Source: Candidatus Geothermarchaeum rappei (GTDB taxonomy: Archaea; Thermoproteota; Nitrososphaeria; Geothermarchaeales; JDFR-13). From it: a stretch of 64,000 nucleotides of DNA. The stretch lies in assembly GCA_002011085.2 (NCBI GenBank), contig MTMB02000001.1, forward strand, positions 539,820 through 603,819, in the 5' to 3' direction. Position 1 is the stretch's first letter, and every line of letters starts with the position of its first letter. Below, in pieces: positions 15,812 through 23,613 of the stretch. The notes below the pieces were generated by a model that made no database searches, was not told where the DNA came from, and saw only the letters and a program-made list of their open reading frames with translations. Made by a program: the position numbers and the translations under genes.

Positions 15812-16827
15812 AATATCCATTTGTCAGGCCTAGGAGACTGAGGTATTTAAAGCATATCCGGGACTCGGTGGCGGAAACCACGTTATCAGCAAGTGACTTC
15901 ATTGTTCCCATATTTGTTGATGAAACCATAGATTCTCCAAAGGAGATATCTGCGATGCCAGGTTATTATAGGTATCCTATTGAATACTTGGAGAATCATA
16001 TAAACACGCTGTTGGAGCTTGGGCTAAAAAATGTCATTTTATTTGGAATTCCAAAGACTAAAGACGAAATAGGTTCATCGGCATATGCTAGTGACGGGAT
16101 AATTCAGAAGGCGATTCAGATGATAAAAAAATGGTTTGGAGACGAGATCACTGTTTTTACAGATGTGTGTCTATGTGAGTACACATCCCACGGACATTGT
16201 GGCATAATATCCAAGGTGGTTCATGGCGGGGTAGAGAGATGGTTTGTAGATAATGATGTTTCACTTAACTACCTCGTCAAGACGGCTGTGAGCCATGCTG
16301 AGGCAGGTGCCGACGTCGTTGCTCCATCGAATATGATGGATGGTGTTGTAGGAGCGATTAGGAAAGGGCTTGACGACAATGGCTTTAAGTACGTGGGTAT
16401 AATGAGCTATGCAGTCAAATATGCATCATCTTTCTACGGTCCATTTAGAGAAGCAGCAGAGTCTGCACCCGCATTTGGAGACAGGAGGAGTTATCAAATG
16501 GATCCAAGGAATAAGTATGAGGCGTTGAAAGAAGCTTCTCTTGATATTGACGAGGGAGCGGATATACTGATGGTGAAGCCGGCATTACCATATCTCGATG
16601 TTATTCACCTAGTTAAAACTAGTTATCCATGGATGCCACTTGCAGCCTACAATGTAAGCGGGGAATATCTGATGGTGAAGGCAGCTTCATCAAAGGGATA
16701 TATGGATAGGGATAAGGTGGTTATGGAGGTTTTATACTCCATTAGAAGGGCGGGTGCAGACTTGATCCTCACCTACCACGCTACGGAAGCCGCTAGGCTT
16801 CTGAGGGATGGGTATAATCCATTTTAA
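15808..16827 (+). CDS. hemB: Porphobilinogen synthase (delta-aminolevulinic acid dehydratase)
   Basis: The 339-residue enzyme condenses two 5-aminolevulinate molecules to porphobilinogen. Three zinc-ligand cysteines are visible in DVCLCEYTSHGHC, and the two active-site lysines lie in IMSYAVKYASSFYGPFREA and LMVKPALPYLD. DVVAPSNMMDG is also conserved. I choose ATG 15808, which overlaps the ahbC stop (ATGA) and has GGTGG 5 nt upstream; GTG 15799 would be the only other option. The zinc-type site places it with the Zn-dependent HemB group. It is the third gene of the ahbAB-ahbC-hemB-hemL-cobA unit. Confidence 0.96.
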   Translation: MKYPFVRPRRLRYLKHIRDSVAETTLSASDFIVPIFVDETIDSPKEISAMPGYYRYPIEYLENHINTLLELGLKNVILFGIPKTKDEIGSSAYASDGIIQKAIQMIKKWFGDEITVFTDVCLCEYTSHGHCGIISKVVHGGVERWFVDNDVSLNYLVKTAVSHAEAGADVVAPSNMMDGVVGAIRKGLDDNGFKYVGIMSYAVKYASSFYGPFREAAESAPAFGDRRSYQMDPRNKYEALKEASLDIDEGADILMVKPALPYLDVIHLVKTSYPWMPLAAYNVSGEYLMVKAASSKGYMDRDKVVMEVLYSIRRAGADLILTYHATEAARLLRDGYNPF

Positions 16828-16849
16828 ATATGTATAGGAGGTGTAGAGT

Positions 16850-18139
16850 ATGAGGATGGATAGGTCTCGTGAATTGTATGAAGAGGCGAGAAAGTATTTT
16901 CCAGGTGGGGTAAATAGCCCTGTAAGAGCAGCTGTTAAACCATATCCGTTTTACGTTAAGAGGGGATATGGAGCGTACATCGAGACAATTGATGGGCATA
17001 AGCTCATAGACTATGTACTGGGGTATGGCCCCCTGATATTGGGGCACGCTCATCCAGCTGTATACAAAAAGGTGGCTGCCCAGTTATCGGATGGATGGAT
17101 ATATGGGGCGCCGCATGAGGCAGCGATAGAGCTGGCTAAGAAGATCAGGAAGCACTATGGATATGACATGGTCAGGTTCGTTAATAGTGGTACAGAGGCG
17201 ACGGTTACGGCTATCAGGATCGCAAGGGGATATACAGGGAGGAAGTATATTGTTAAGTTTGAAGGCTGTTATCATGGTGCCAACGACAGTTTATTAGTAA
17301 AGGCGGGGAGTGCAGCTAGCCACTATGGAATCAGCGCTTCCCAAGGCATTCCAAATGAGCTTTCACAGCTTACATATGTATTGGACTACAATGACATCAA
17401 TAGCCTAGTCAATTTAATGAAGGAGAAGGGAGAGAATATAGCCGCTATAATTCTAGAACCAGCAATAGCTAACACCGGACTAATCCTACCAGATATAGAG
17501 TTTTTAAAAACCCTTAGAGAAGAGACTGAAAAATATGGTTCGCTACTGATCTTTGATGAGGTTGTCACTGGCTACCGCCTGTCATTAGGAGGAGCAAAAC
17601 AATATTATTCTATCAATCCGGATATGATCACCCTGGGGAAGATTATAGGAGGCGGCTTTCCCATTGGAGCAGTAGCCGCAAACCATGAGATTATGAGTGT
17701 TTTGACCCCCCTTGGCAAGGTTTTCAACGCAGGTACATTCAATGCAAATCCTGTATCGATGGTGGCTGGATTAGCCACTATAGAGGAGCTGGAGAAAGGA
17801 TATCCATATAGAATTGCAAATCTAGGTGCTGAGGAGCTGGCTAAAACCATTAGAGAACTACTGGAGGAATATAAGATAGATGGATATGTAAGTCAAATAG
17901 CTAGTATGCTGCAGGTCTTCTTCGTACCTAGGAGCGTGTCACGGGTAAAGAATGCCAGTGACGCTAAGAAAGCTAATAAGGAGTTATATGTAAAGCTTCA
18001 TAGCCTTCTACTGGAGAAAGGGGTGTTTATTCCACCGAGTCAGTTTGAGACATGCTTCTTATCCGCCGGTCATAACAAGGATGCTTTGGAGAAGACGATA
18101 ACAGCATATAATGATGTATTTGGAATGCTCAGGGAGTAA
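16850..18139 (+). CDS. hemL: Glutamate-1-semialdehyde 2,1-aminomutase
   Basis: This 429-residue PLP enzyme converts glutamate-1-semialdehyde into 5-aminolevulinate. It starts with YEEARKYFPGGVNSPVRA, the typical N-terminal motif, and contains the PLP-lysine motif TLGKIIGGGFPIGA, LIFDEVVTGYR with the PLP Asp, and GTFNANPVSM. AGGAGGT lies 7 nt before ATG 16850, which fixes the start. It is 22 bp downstream of hemB and 9 bp upstream of cobA in the same unit. Confidence 0.96.
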   Translation: MRMDRSRELYEEARKYFPGGVNSPVRAAVKPYPFYVKRGYGAYIETIDGHKLIDYVLGYGPLILGHAHPAVYKKVAAQLSDGWIYGAPHEAAIELAKKIRKHYGYDMVRFVNSGTEATVTAIRIARGYTGRKYIVKFEGCYHGANDSLLVKAGSAASHYGISASQGIPNELSQLTYVLDYNDINSLVNLMKEKGENIAAIILEPAIANTGLILPDIEFLKTLREETEKYGSLLIFDEVVTGYRLSLGGAKQYYSINPDMITLGKIIGGGFPIGAVAANHEIMSVLTPLGKVFNAGTFNANPVSMVAGLATIEELEKGYPYRIANLGAEELAKTIRELLEEYKIDGYVSQIASMLQVFFVPRSVSRVKNASDAKKANKELYVKLHSLLLEKGVFIPPSQFETCFLSAGHNKDALEKTITAYNDVFGMLRE

Positions 18140-18148
18140 GGGATTGAT

Positions 18149-18892
18149 ATGGCAGGAAAAGTCTATATCGTGGGCGCAGGGCCAGGCGATCCAGAACTTA
18201 TCACATTAAAGGCTTTGAATGTAATTAGAAAAGCAGATGTAATCTTATATGATCGACTGGCCTCGAAACAACTCCTGAAATATGCCAGGGATGACTGTGA
18301 ATTAATTTATGTTGGTAAGGCCCGGGGAGAACATACATATACCCAAGACGAGATCAATAGACTCTTATTGGAAAAGGCCTTGGAAGGAAAGGTAGTTGTT
18401 AGACTGAAGGGAGGAGATCCATATGTCTATGGACGTGGAGAAGAAGAATGTATGTATCTGATAAGTAATGGCATCGATTGTGAGGTTATACCTGGGGTAT
18501 CCTCCATTCTAGCAGCACCACTCTATGCAGGTATTCCCCCTACAAATAGAAAACTCTCTTCATCATTTGCGGTCGTAACTGGTCAGGAGGCCGCTGAAAA
18601 AAGAAACCGGCGTGTGAACATTAAGGCTATTGCTAGCTCAGTGGATTCCCTGATAATTGTAATGGGTGCCAAGCGGTTCAAGGAGATCATGAATGAATTG
18701 CTGGACGTTCTACCCCCCGACACAAAAATAGCGGTGGTCGTTAATGGTACGACGGATAACCAATATACTCTTACAACAACGCTGGGGAGGTCGATGGAAA
18801 TAGCTGATAAGGTTAAGCCACCGGCTATAATAATAGTAGGGGAAGTAGTTGGGTTAAGAAAGATGCTTTGGGCCGCTGATCGAGAGAGTTAA
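18149..18892 (+). CDS. cobA: Uroporphyrinogen-III C-methyltransferase (SUMT)
   Basis: The 247-residue protein is a single SUMT domain. Motifs are VYIVGAGPGDPELITLKAL (SAM-binding GAGPGD), YDRL, VVRLKGGDPYVYGRGEEE and GVSSILAAPLYAGIPPT. It methylates uroporphyrinogen III at C2 and C7 to give precorrin-2, the branch step that commits the pathway to siroheme. It is a stand-alone enzyme, not fused to a dehydrogenase or HemD. It ends the plus-strand heme unit, and its last 4 bp overlap the end of the convergent ahbD. Confidence 0.95.
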   Translation: MAGKVYIVGAGPGDPELITLKALNVIRKADVILYDRLASKQLLKYARDDCELIYVGKARGEHTYTQDEINRLLLEKALEGKVVVRLKGGDPYVYGRGEEECMYLISNGIDCEVIPGVSSILAAPLYAGIPPTNRKLSSSFAVVTGQEAAEKRNRRVNIKAIASSVDSLIIVMGAKRFKEIMNELLDVLPPDTKIAVVVNGTTDNQYTLTTTLGRSMEIADKVKPPAIIIVGEVVGLRKMLWAADRES

Positions 18893-20040
18893 CGATTGCC
18901 AGTAGGAATATATATACAAGCAGGATCTTCACCCAGTATATCGCCAGTTTCGGCGTAGGCCCTAGCCCTACTTCCCCCACATATATCTCTATACTCACAA
19001 TAGCCACATCTACCTTTGAATTCACCTTTCCTAATCATGCGTAAAACCTTGTTCTCCTGGTATATTCTAACTATATCTTCTTGTTTTACATTACCCACCT
19101 TATATGGTGCGAATCCACTGGGATATATATCCCCATTATATGAGACGAATACAACTCCTTTCCCATCTCTTGTCCTCGATATCTTAGGCTCTGGACTACT
19201 TACTGGTTCTCCAACAAGTTCAATTAGGTTCTTGACAAGTTCTTTATACAATGGTGTCAAAGAGTATCTACGTGATACATATTCTATGTCTAAATCGGTG
19301 TAGTCAGCTATATCTTCCTTTCTCCATAACACAATCCTCCTATAGAATGGGGCCTCAACCGTCCTAACCTCAATTCCATATCTAGTTACCTCGTATAAAA
19401 AGTGGAGTACATCCTCATATTCCCTAGGAGAGATGTCGTTGACATCCGTGCCCCTACCCACTCTAATGAGGAAGAAGACTTCCCATATCCTTATATCAAG
19501 CGTTTTTAGAAGTTCAACTACATACGGTAGTTCATGGACATTTTCTCTCGTAACTACGGTATTTATCTGCGTAATAAACCTGTGTTTCCTCAATAGTCTT
19601 AATGCATTTACGGTCATATTATAATGCCCCTCAATCCCTCTTATTCTATCATGCGTCTCAGCCTTGCCTCCATCGAGGCTGATAGACACGTATTTTAACC
19701 CCAATTCCTTCATTCTCCTAATATTATCTACTGAGAGTAGGTCTGAGACAGCGGGGGCAATACCGACCCTAAATCCCTTTTTCACGGCATATTCAATCAA
19801 GTCAAATATATCTCTTCTAATAAGAGGATCTCCACCGGTGAAGATCAACACTGGATAAGGTTTCCCAAACCCCTCTAAGCTATCTATAAATTGAATAGCC
19901 TCTTTCGTAGTAAGCTCGCCAGGCAACGGATCCCTAATCGCCTCTGCCCTACAATGTTTACATTCCAATGGACATGCTCTGGTAGTCTCCCAAAAAACCA
20001 GTATTGGCTTTATATTAAAATCAAACATATCTTGTGCCAC
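18889..20040 (-). CDS. ahbD: Radical SAM heme b synthase (Fe-coproporphyrin III decarboxylase)
   Basis: The 383-residue protein starts with VFWETTRACPLECKHCRAEA, giving the CxxxCxxC cluster at Cys23, Cys27 and Cys30. The SAM GGDP motif (LIFTGGDPLIRRDIF) follows. The C-terminal SPASM-like part has RCGYCEYRDICGGSRARAYAETGD and DPACIYIP, characteristic of AhbD. It oxidatively decarboxylates the two propionates of Fe-coproporphyrin III to the vinyl groups of heme b, the last step of this pathway. It is convergent with cobA (4-bp overlap) and has its own promoter region holding the palindrome at 20168-20182. Confidence 0.87.
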   Translation of the reverse strand: MAQDMFDFNIKPILVFWETTRACPLECKHCRAEAIRDPLPGELTTKEAIQFIDSLEGFGKPYPVLIFTGGDPLIRRDIFDLIEYAVKKGFRVGIAPAVSDLLSVDNIRRMKELGLKYVSISLDGGKAETHDRIRGIEGHYNMTVNALRLLRKHRFITQINTVVTRENVHELPYVVELLKTLDIRIWEVFFLIRVGRGTDVNDISPREYEDVLHFLYEVTRYGIEVRTVEAPFYRRIVLWRKEDIADYTDLDIEYVSRRYSLTPLYKELVKNLIELVGEPVSSPEPKISRTRDGKGVVFVSYNGDIYPSGFAPYKVGNVKQEDIVRIYQENKVLRMIRKGEFKGRCGYCEYRDICGGSRARAYAETGDILGEDPACIYIPTGNR

Positions 20041-20167
20041 CTAATGATGCTATAAGGGAATGCAATGGCGCCTTAGCCACTACATCCCTGTAACGACCAA
20101 AATATAAACAAATCCACAGTATATGGATATTATTTAGTATATAATCAACTATATTCTTAATATATTT

Positions 20168-20182
20168 TTGCTAAATTAGCAA
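20168..20182. promoter_or_regulatory. Perfect palindrome TTGCTA-AAT-TAGCAA
   Basis: TTGCTAAATTAGCAA is a perfect 6-bp inverted repeat with a 3-nt centre in the 270-bp divergent region between ahbD (start 20040, minus) and an MFS gene (start 20311, plus). It is 128 bp from ahbD and 128 bp from the MFS start. Similar sites at 13631 and 63775 suggest a shared dimeric regulator. A 15-bp size with a 3-nt centre would suit an Lrp/AsnC-type factor, but this is only an idea. Confidence 0.5.
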
Positions 20183-20275
20183 TTAAATTAGTATTAAAGG
20201 GCTATTTTAGTAATCATATTTAAATCATGGCTTTTACTCTCACTAATCTAGTATAAATAATATTTGTTATTATCT

Positions 20276-20297
20276 CCTCTTATATTATATAAAGAGG
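20276..20297. promoter_or_regulatory. Inverted repeat over the MFS gene leader
   Basis: CCTCTT and AAGAGG form a perfect 6-bp inverted repeat around a 10-nt AT centre, 13 bp before ATG 20311. The right arm includes the GAGG that would serve as Shine-Dalgarno. It may be a leader hairpin or an operator. Confidence 0.3.
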
Positions 20298-20310
20298 TAT
20301 ATTCTTAACT

Positions 20311-21495
20311 ATGGGTCGTAAGACACTTATTCTCATAAGTATCGTGACGTTTTCGGTTATGTTTTCAATATCAATGGTGGGTCCACTACTTGGAGTTCTC
20401 ATTAATATAGAGGGCATATATCTGGGTAGGAATCCAAATTTTTCTCTAGGGTTGATATTTGCTTTTGAAGGTTTAACTCTTTCCTTATTACAGCTCCCAT
20501 TCTCTAACTTATCGAATAGATTTGGAAGACGTATATTCATAGTTCTTGGATCTATTATAGTTGGGATATCGGTAGCTTCAATTGGCTTTTCAGCTGTTTT
20601 TGCACGTGTTATAGGTGATCCAGTGATAGGGGAATGGAGTCTATCTGCGTGTTTCCTAGCCTTATTTCGAACTCTACAGGGAGTTGGTGGAGCATCTACA
20701 TGGCCAATTTTAATGGCGTTGATCCCCCTCATATACTCTGAGGAGTCTCTGGGTATGGCTATGGGAGTCTTTGGAGCATCATTTGGTTTGGGTATGGCCC
20801 TAGGCCCAGTTATAGGGCCTGGGCTTGCTGCTGTAACAAGTGTTTACATACCCTTCCTCTTCGCTTCAGCCCTTGCCATGGCATCTGCGGTGTTGGCACT
20901 TAAACTACCAGATTATAGGGGTTCGGATATTGTGAAGCATGTCTTTAAAATACCCAATGACAGGAATATCCTCCTACTCTCTATAGTGGGTTTTTCTCTC
21001 ATGTTTAGTATGGGGACCCTGGTCGTCATATATCCTAAGTTTCTATTAGATGTCTTAGGATTTAGTGTTAGAGAATTAGCTGTCTTATTGTCACTTGCAA
21101 GTCTTACTTTCGCATTTCTACAGCCACTGTTCGGTAAATTATCTGATAAGGTGGGGCGGAGGAAACTAATTCCAATGGGTCTCGGTGTCACGTTCATTGC
21201 CATGTTGGGAGTTGCTTTTTCAACTAGCTTTAGCATGATCAGTATAATGATGTTCTTATTTGGAGTATCGGGAGCAGTTATTTTTCCCTCTGCCACGGGA
21301 TTACTCGGGGAACGCTCTACATCATCTACGGTAGGTACCAACAGCGGGTTTTTTAACATGATGGTCAGCCTAGGTGTAACTGTAGCCCCAATTGTTGTAG
21401 GGCTTACATCAGATATTTTTGGCTATACCATGGGTTTCCTAGTTCCACCGATACTGCTTGTGATAGGGTTAATATCGTCTCTACTCGTTAGATGA
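20311..21495 (+). CDS. MFS transporter (first of a pair)
   Basis: The 394-residue protein has 12 predicted membrane segments. The loop between segments 2 and 3 reads NLSNRFGRRIFIV and the equivalent loop in the second half KLSDKVGRRKLIPMG, which are the two copies of the MFS motif A (GxLaDrxGrkr). It resembles drug or sugar efflux families, but the substrate is unknown. It is followed 53 bp later by a second, clearly different MFS gene. The heme cluster and the CydAA' oxidase flank the pair, so a porphyrin or metabolite exporter role is conceivable but unsupported. Confidence 0.88.
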   Translation: MGRKTLILISIVTFSVMFSISMVGPLLGVLINIEGIYLGRNPNFSLGLIFAFEGLTLSLLQLPFSNLSNRFGRRIFIVLGSIIVGISVASIGFSAVFARVIGDPVIGEWSLSACFLALFRTLQGVGGASTWPILMALIPLIYSEESLGMAMGVFGASFGLGMALGPVIGPGLAAVTSVYIPFLFASALAMASAVLALKLPDYRGSDIVKHVFKIPNDRNILLLSIVGFSLMFSMGTLVVIYPKFLLDVLGFSVRELAVLLSLASLTFAFLQPLFGKLSDKVGRRKLIPMGLGVTFIAMLGVAFSTSFSMISIMMFLFGVSGAVIFPSATGLLGERSTSSTVGTNSGFFNMMVSLGVTVAPIVVGLTSDIFGYTMGFLVPPILLVIGLISSLLVR

Positions 21496-21514
21496 TTGTC
21501 ACACTCTTTTTTTA

Positions 21515-21530
21515 ACTTTATTAATAAAGT
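21515..21530. promoter_or_regulatory. Perfect 16-bp AT palindrome between two MFS genes
   Basis: ACTTTATTAATAAAGT is a perfect palindrome preceded by a T7 run. It lies 19 bp after the first MFS stop and 18 bp before the next start. It could be an operator for the second gene, or a short hairpin next to the U-tract acting as a terminator. Confidence 0.4.
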
Positions 21531-21548
21531 AGATTTATTTGATTTAGG

Positions 21549-22703
21549 ATGAGCATCCGACAAAGAGAAGTAATTGCGTTGCTCTTCGCCCTATATGGGA
21601 CTTGGTTCTCAATAGGTATATATGGCTTATTTCTACAGCTATATGCCTTCTACGTTATCGGAGCTACAAACCTGTTGGTTAGCCTATTAGCCACTGTATA
21701 TTTCGCTAGTAACGCTCCAGCATCAATTATCGGAGGCTATTTAATCGATAAATATGGTAAGGCCAAACTCCTTCTCCTCCTATCCCTGGCTCTATTAGCA
21801 TTATCCAACTTCATAACTCCCTTGATTGAAGACGGGTATTATCTATTATTCATTAGAGTTCTCCAAGGCTGTTCTACAGCGATTATCATTCCATTGGTTA
21901 ACTTAGTTGGAGCAAGGTTGATGGGAATTGGTAGGGGTGTAGGGACTGTAAATATGTTCGGTGCACTAGGATTCGCTACCGCAGGAGTAATAGGAGGTTT
22001 TCTAGCTGATTACATATCATATGTCCCACTGTTTTATCTAAGTGGGTTAGTTGTTGCACTTGGCTTTTTAAATATGCTCTTTCTACCTAAGGATGCTTAT
22101 AACTCGGTAGGAGCCGAGAGAATAAAAATATCTTATTTGAAAAAGATATCCCTCTCAATATGGATAATCTATATAGCCTTCTTCCTGAGATATGTCGCTG
22201 CAGGGGGTATATGGAGCCTATTCAGCCTCTTTGTGTTCACGATTGGTGGGAATAACTTTTATGTAGGGATATTGCAGGCTATAAACACATTTACCCAGGT
22301 TCTCATATTCAGAAAGATCGGGGAGATCTCAGAGGGCCGTGGCCTTCAAGTTTTTAAAATAGGTATATTGCTGTCGGTAGTCGTATTCACCTCCTATTAC
22401 TTCTCGACACATGTAATGCATATACTCCCTTTCCAAGTGATTCTCGGCATATCATGGGTAGCTATATATGCCGGTGCCAATGTATATATAATCGAAAATA
22501 CTCCTAAGGAGATCCAAGGGACTGCATTGGGATTACTAAATATGGTTAACGCCTTATCATGGATAATCGGCTCCGCCGTCAACGGGTTTCTCTCAGACAT
22601 ATATCACGATTATAGAGTATATATCCTCCTTGGAATAGTCATTTCTTTCATTGGATACCTGATTATTGAGGTATACTATCGTGTTAGTAAGAAGACTATT
22701 TAA
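21549..22703 (+). CDS. MFS transporter (second of a pair)
   Basis: This 384-residue protein has about 12 membrane segments and the motif GGYLIDKYGKAKLLL in the loop after segment 2, a variant of MFS motif A. A second conserved block lies at GISWVAIYAGANVYIIENTP and QGTALGLLNMVNALSWIIGSA. It is not a simple duplicate of the preceding MFS gene, since the sequences align poorly by eye. The substrate is unknown. The leader contains a 16-bp palindrome. Confidence 0.85.
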   Translation: MSIRQREVIALLFALYGTWFSIGIYGLFLQLYAFYVIGATNLLVSLLATVYFASNAPASIIGGYLIDKYGKAKLLLLLSLALLALSNFITPLIEDGYYLLFIRVLQGCSTAIIIPLVNLVGARLMGIGRGVGTVNMFGALGFATAGVIGGFLADYISYVPLFYLSGLVVALGFLNMLFLPKDAYNSVGAERIKISYLKKISLSIWIIYIAFFLRYVAAGGIWSLFSLFVFTIGGNNFYVGILQAINTFTQVLIFRKIGEISEGRGLQVFKIGILLSVVVFTSYYFSTHVMHILPFQVILGISWVAIYAGANVYIIENTPKEIQGTALGLLNMVNALSWIIGSAVNGFLSDIYHDYRVYILLGIVISFIGYLIIEVYYRVSKKTI

Positions 22704-22762
22704 TAATATGGCATGTAATATGACTATATGCATTATATAATTGTTTTAGGGGTGATTAGGTT

Positions 22763-23422
22763 ATGAAATGGGATGTTATAGCAAGCCCTGCATATAGTAT
22801 GCTGAAGGTGTTTCTTAACCCAGGTGAATCGGTGACGTCTGAAGCAGGTGCCTTTGTAGCAGGTTTTGGAGACTATGAGATTAAGACACATACAGGCGGG
22901 GTTTTAAAAGCCCTTGCACGTGCCTTTGCCGGGGACGAGTCAATATTTCTAAATACGTATATAGCTAGGAATTCATCCGAAATATGGCTGGCGCCTAGTT
23001 TACCAGGGGACATCAAGTATGTGGAGATCGACTCTCCCCTGATAGTCCAGGATATGAGTTATATTGCGTCACATGGCGATGTCGATATAACTGTGGCTTG
23101 GAGAGGTTTTAGGGGGCTCCTTGCAGAGGGATCCCTAGTTTGGCTAAAACTGGAGGGCAAGGGCGGTGCATGGCTGAACAGCTATGGCGCTATCGAGACT
23201 CGGGAGTTGAAGCCGGGTGAGAAGATGATTCTAGATAACTTTCACTTTGTTGCGATGGACGAGACCATAAAATACAATGTAAAGAAGTTCGGGAGCTGGA
23301 AAAGCTTTATACTAGGTGGAGAGGGAATTGTGATCGAGTTGGAAGGACCTGGTAAAGTCCTCGTCCAGACTAGGTCTTTACCTCCATTTGCAGCACTTTT
23401 AGCTCGTTTATTAAAAAAGTGA
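22763..23422 (+). CDS. AIM24/TIGR00266 family protein
   Basis: The 219-residue protein is all-beta with many glycines and fits the TIGR00266/AIM24 family: YSMLKVFLNPGESVTSEAGAFVAG at the N-terminus, then LARAFAGDESIFLNTYIA, and LKPGEKMILDNFHFVAMDETI in the second half. No catalytic residues are known in this family; mitochondrial AIM24 affects inner-membrane organisation. It ends with a short hydrophobic and basic tail (FAALLARLLKK). It lies between the MFS genes and the CydAA' oxidase and may be transcribed alone. Confidence 0.85.
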   Translation: MKWDVIASPAYSMLKVFLNPGESVTSEAGAFVAGFGDYEIKTHTGGVLKALARAFAGDESIFLNTYIARNSSEIWLAPSLPGDIKYVEIDSPLIVQDMSYIASHGDVDITVAWRGFRGLLAEGSLVWLKLEGKGGAWLNSYGAIETRELKPGEKMILDNFHFVAMDETIKYNVKKFGSWKSFILGGEGIVIELEGPGKVLVQTRSLPPFAALLARLLKK

Positions 23423-23473
23423 CCCTCCACAAATTTTATTTTTGTATAACACATTAAGTTGAAAAAAATCTAA

Positions 23474-23509
23474 AGTATAATACTGTTATATATATTCTAA
23501 ATATGTAAC
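23474..23509. promoter_or_regulatory. Dyad symmetries upstream of the CydAA' operon
   Basis: AGTATAATACT (23474-23484) is an 11-nt palindrome. It is directly followed by an imperfect 25-nt dyad (23485-23509) with GTTA/TAAC ends. They lie about 105-140 bp before the cydA start. The region is AT-rich, so chance symmetry is possible. Confidence 0.25.
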
Positions 23510-23613
23510 TTATATTGAAAACACCTTTATTTAGTCATATTTTTATATAAACAACTCTAGATTCATCTTTACGATGAAGTATTTTTCTAAACATAGTTAA
23601 TTAGGTGGTGCTT

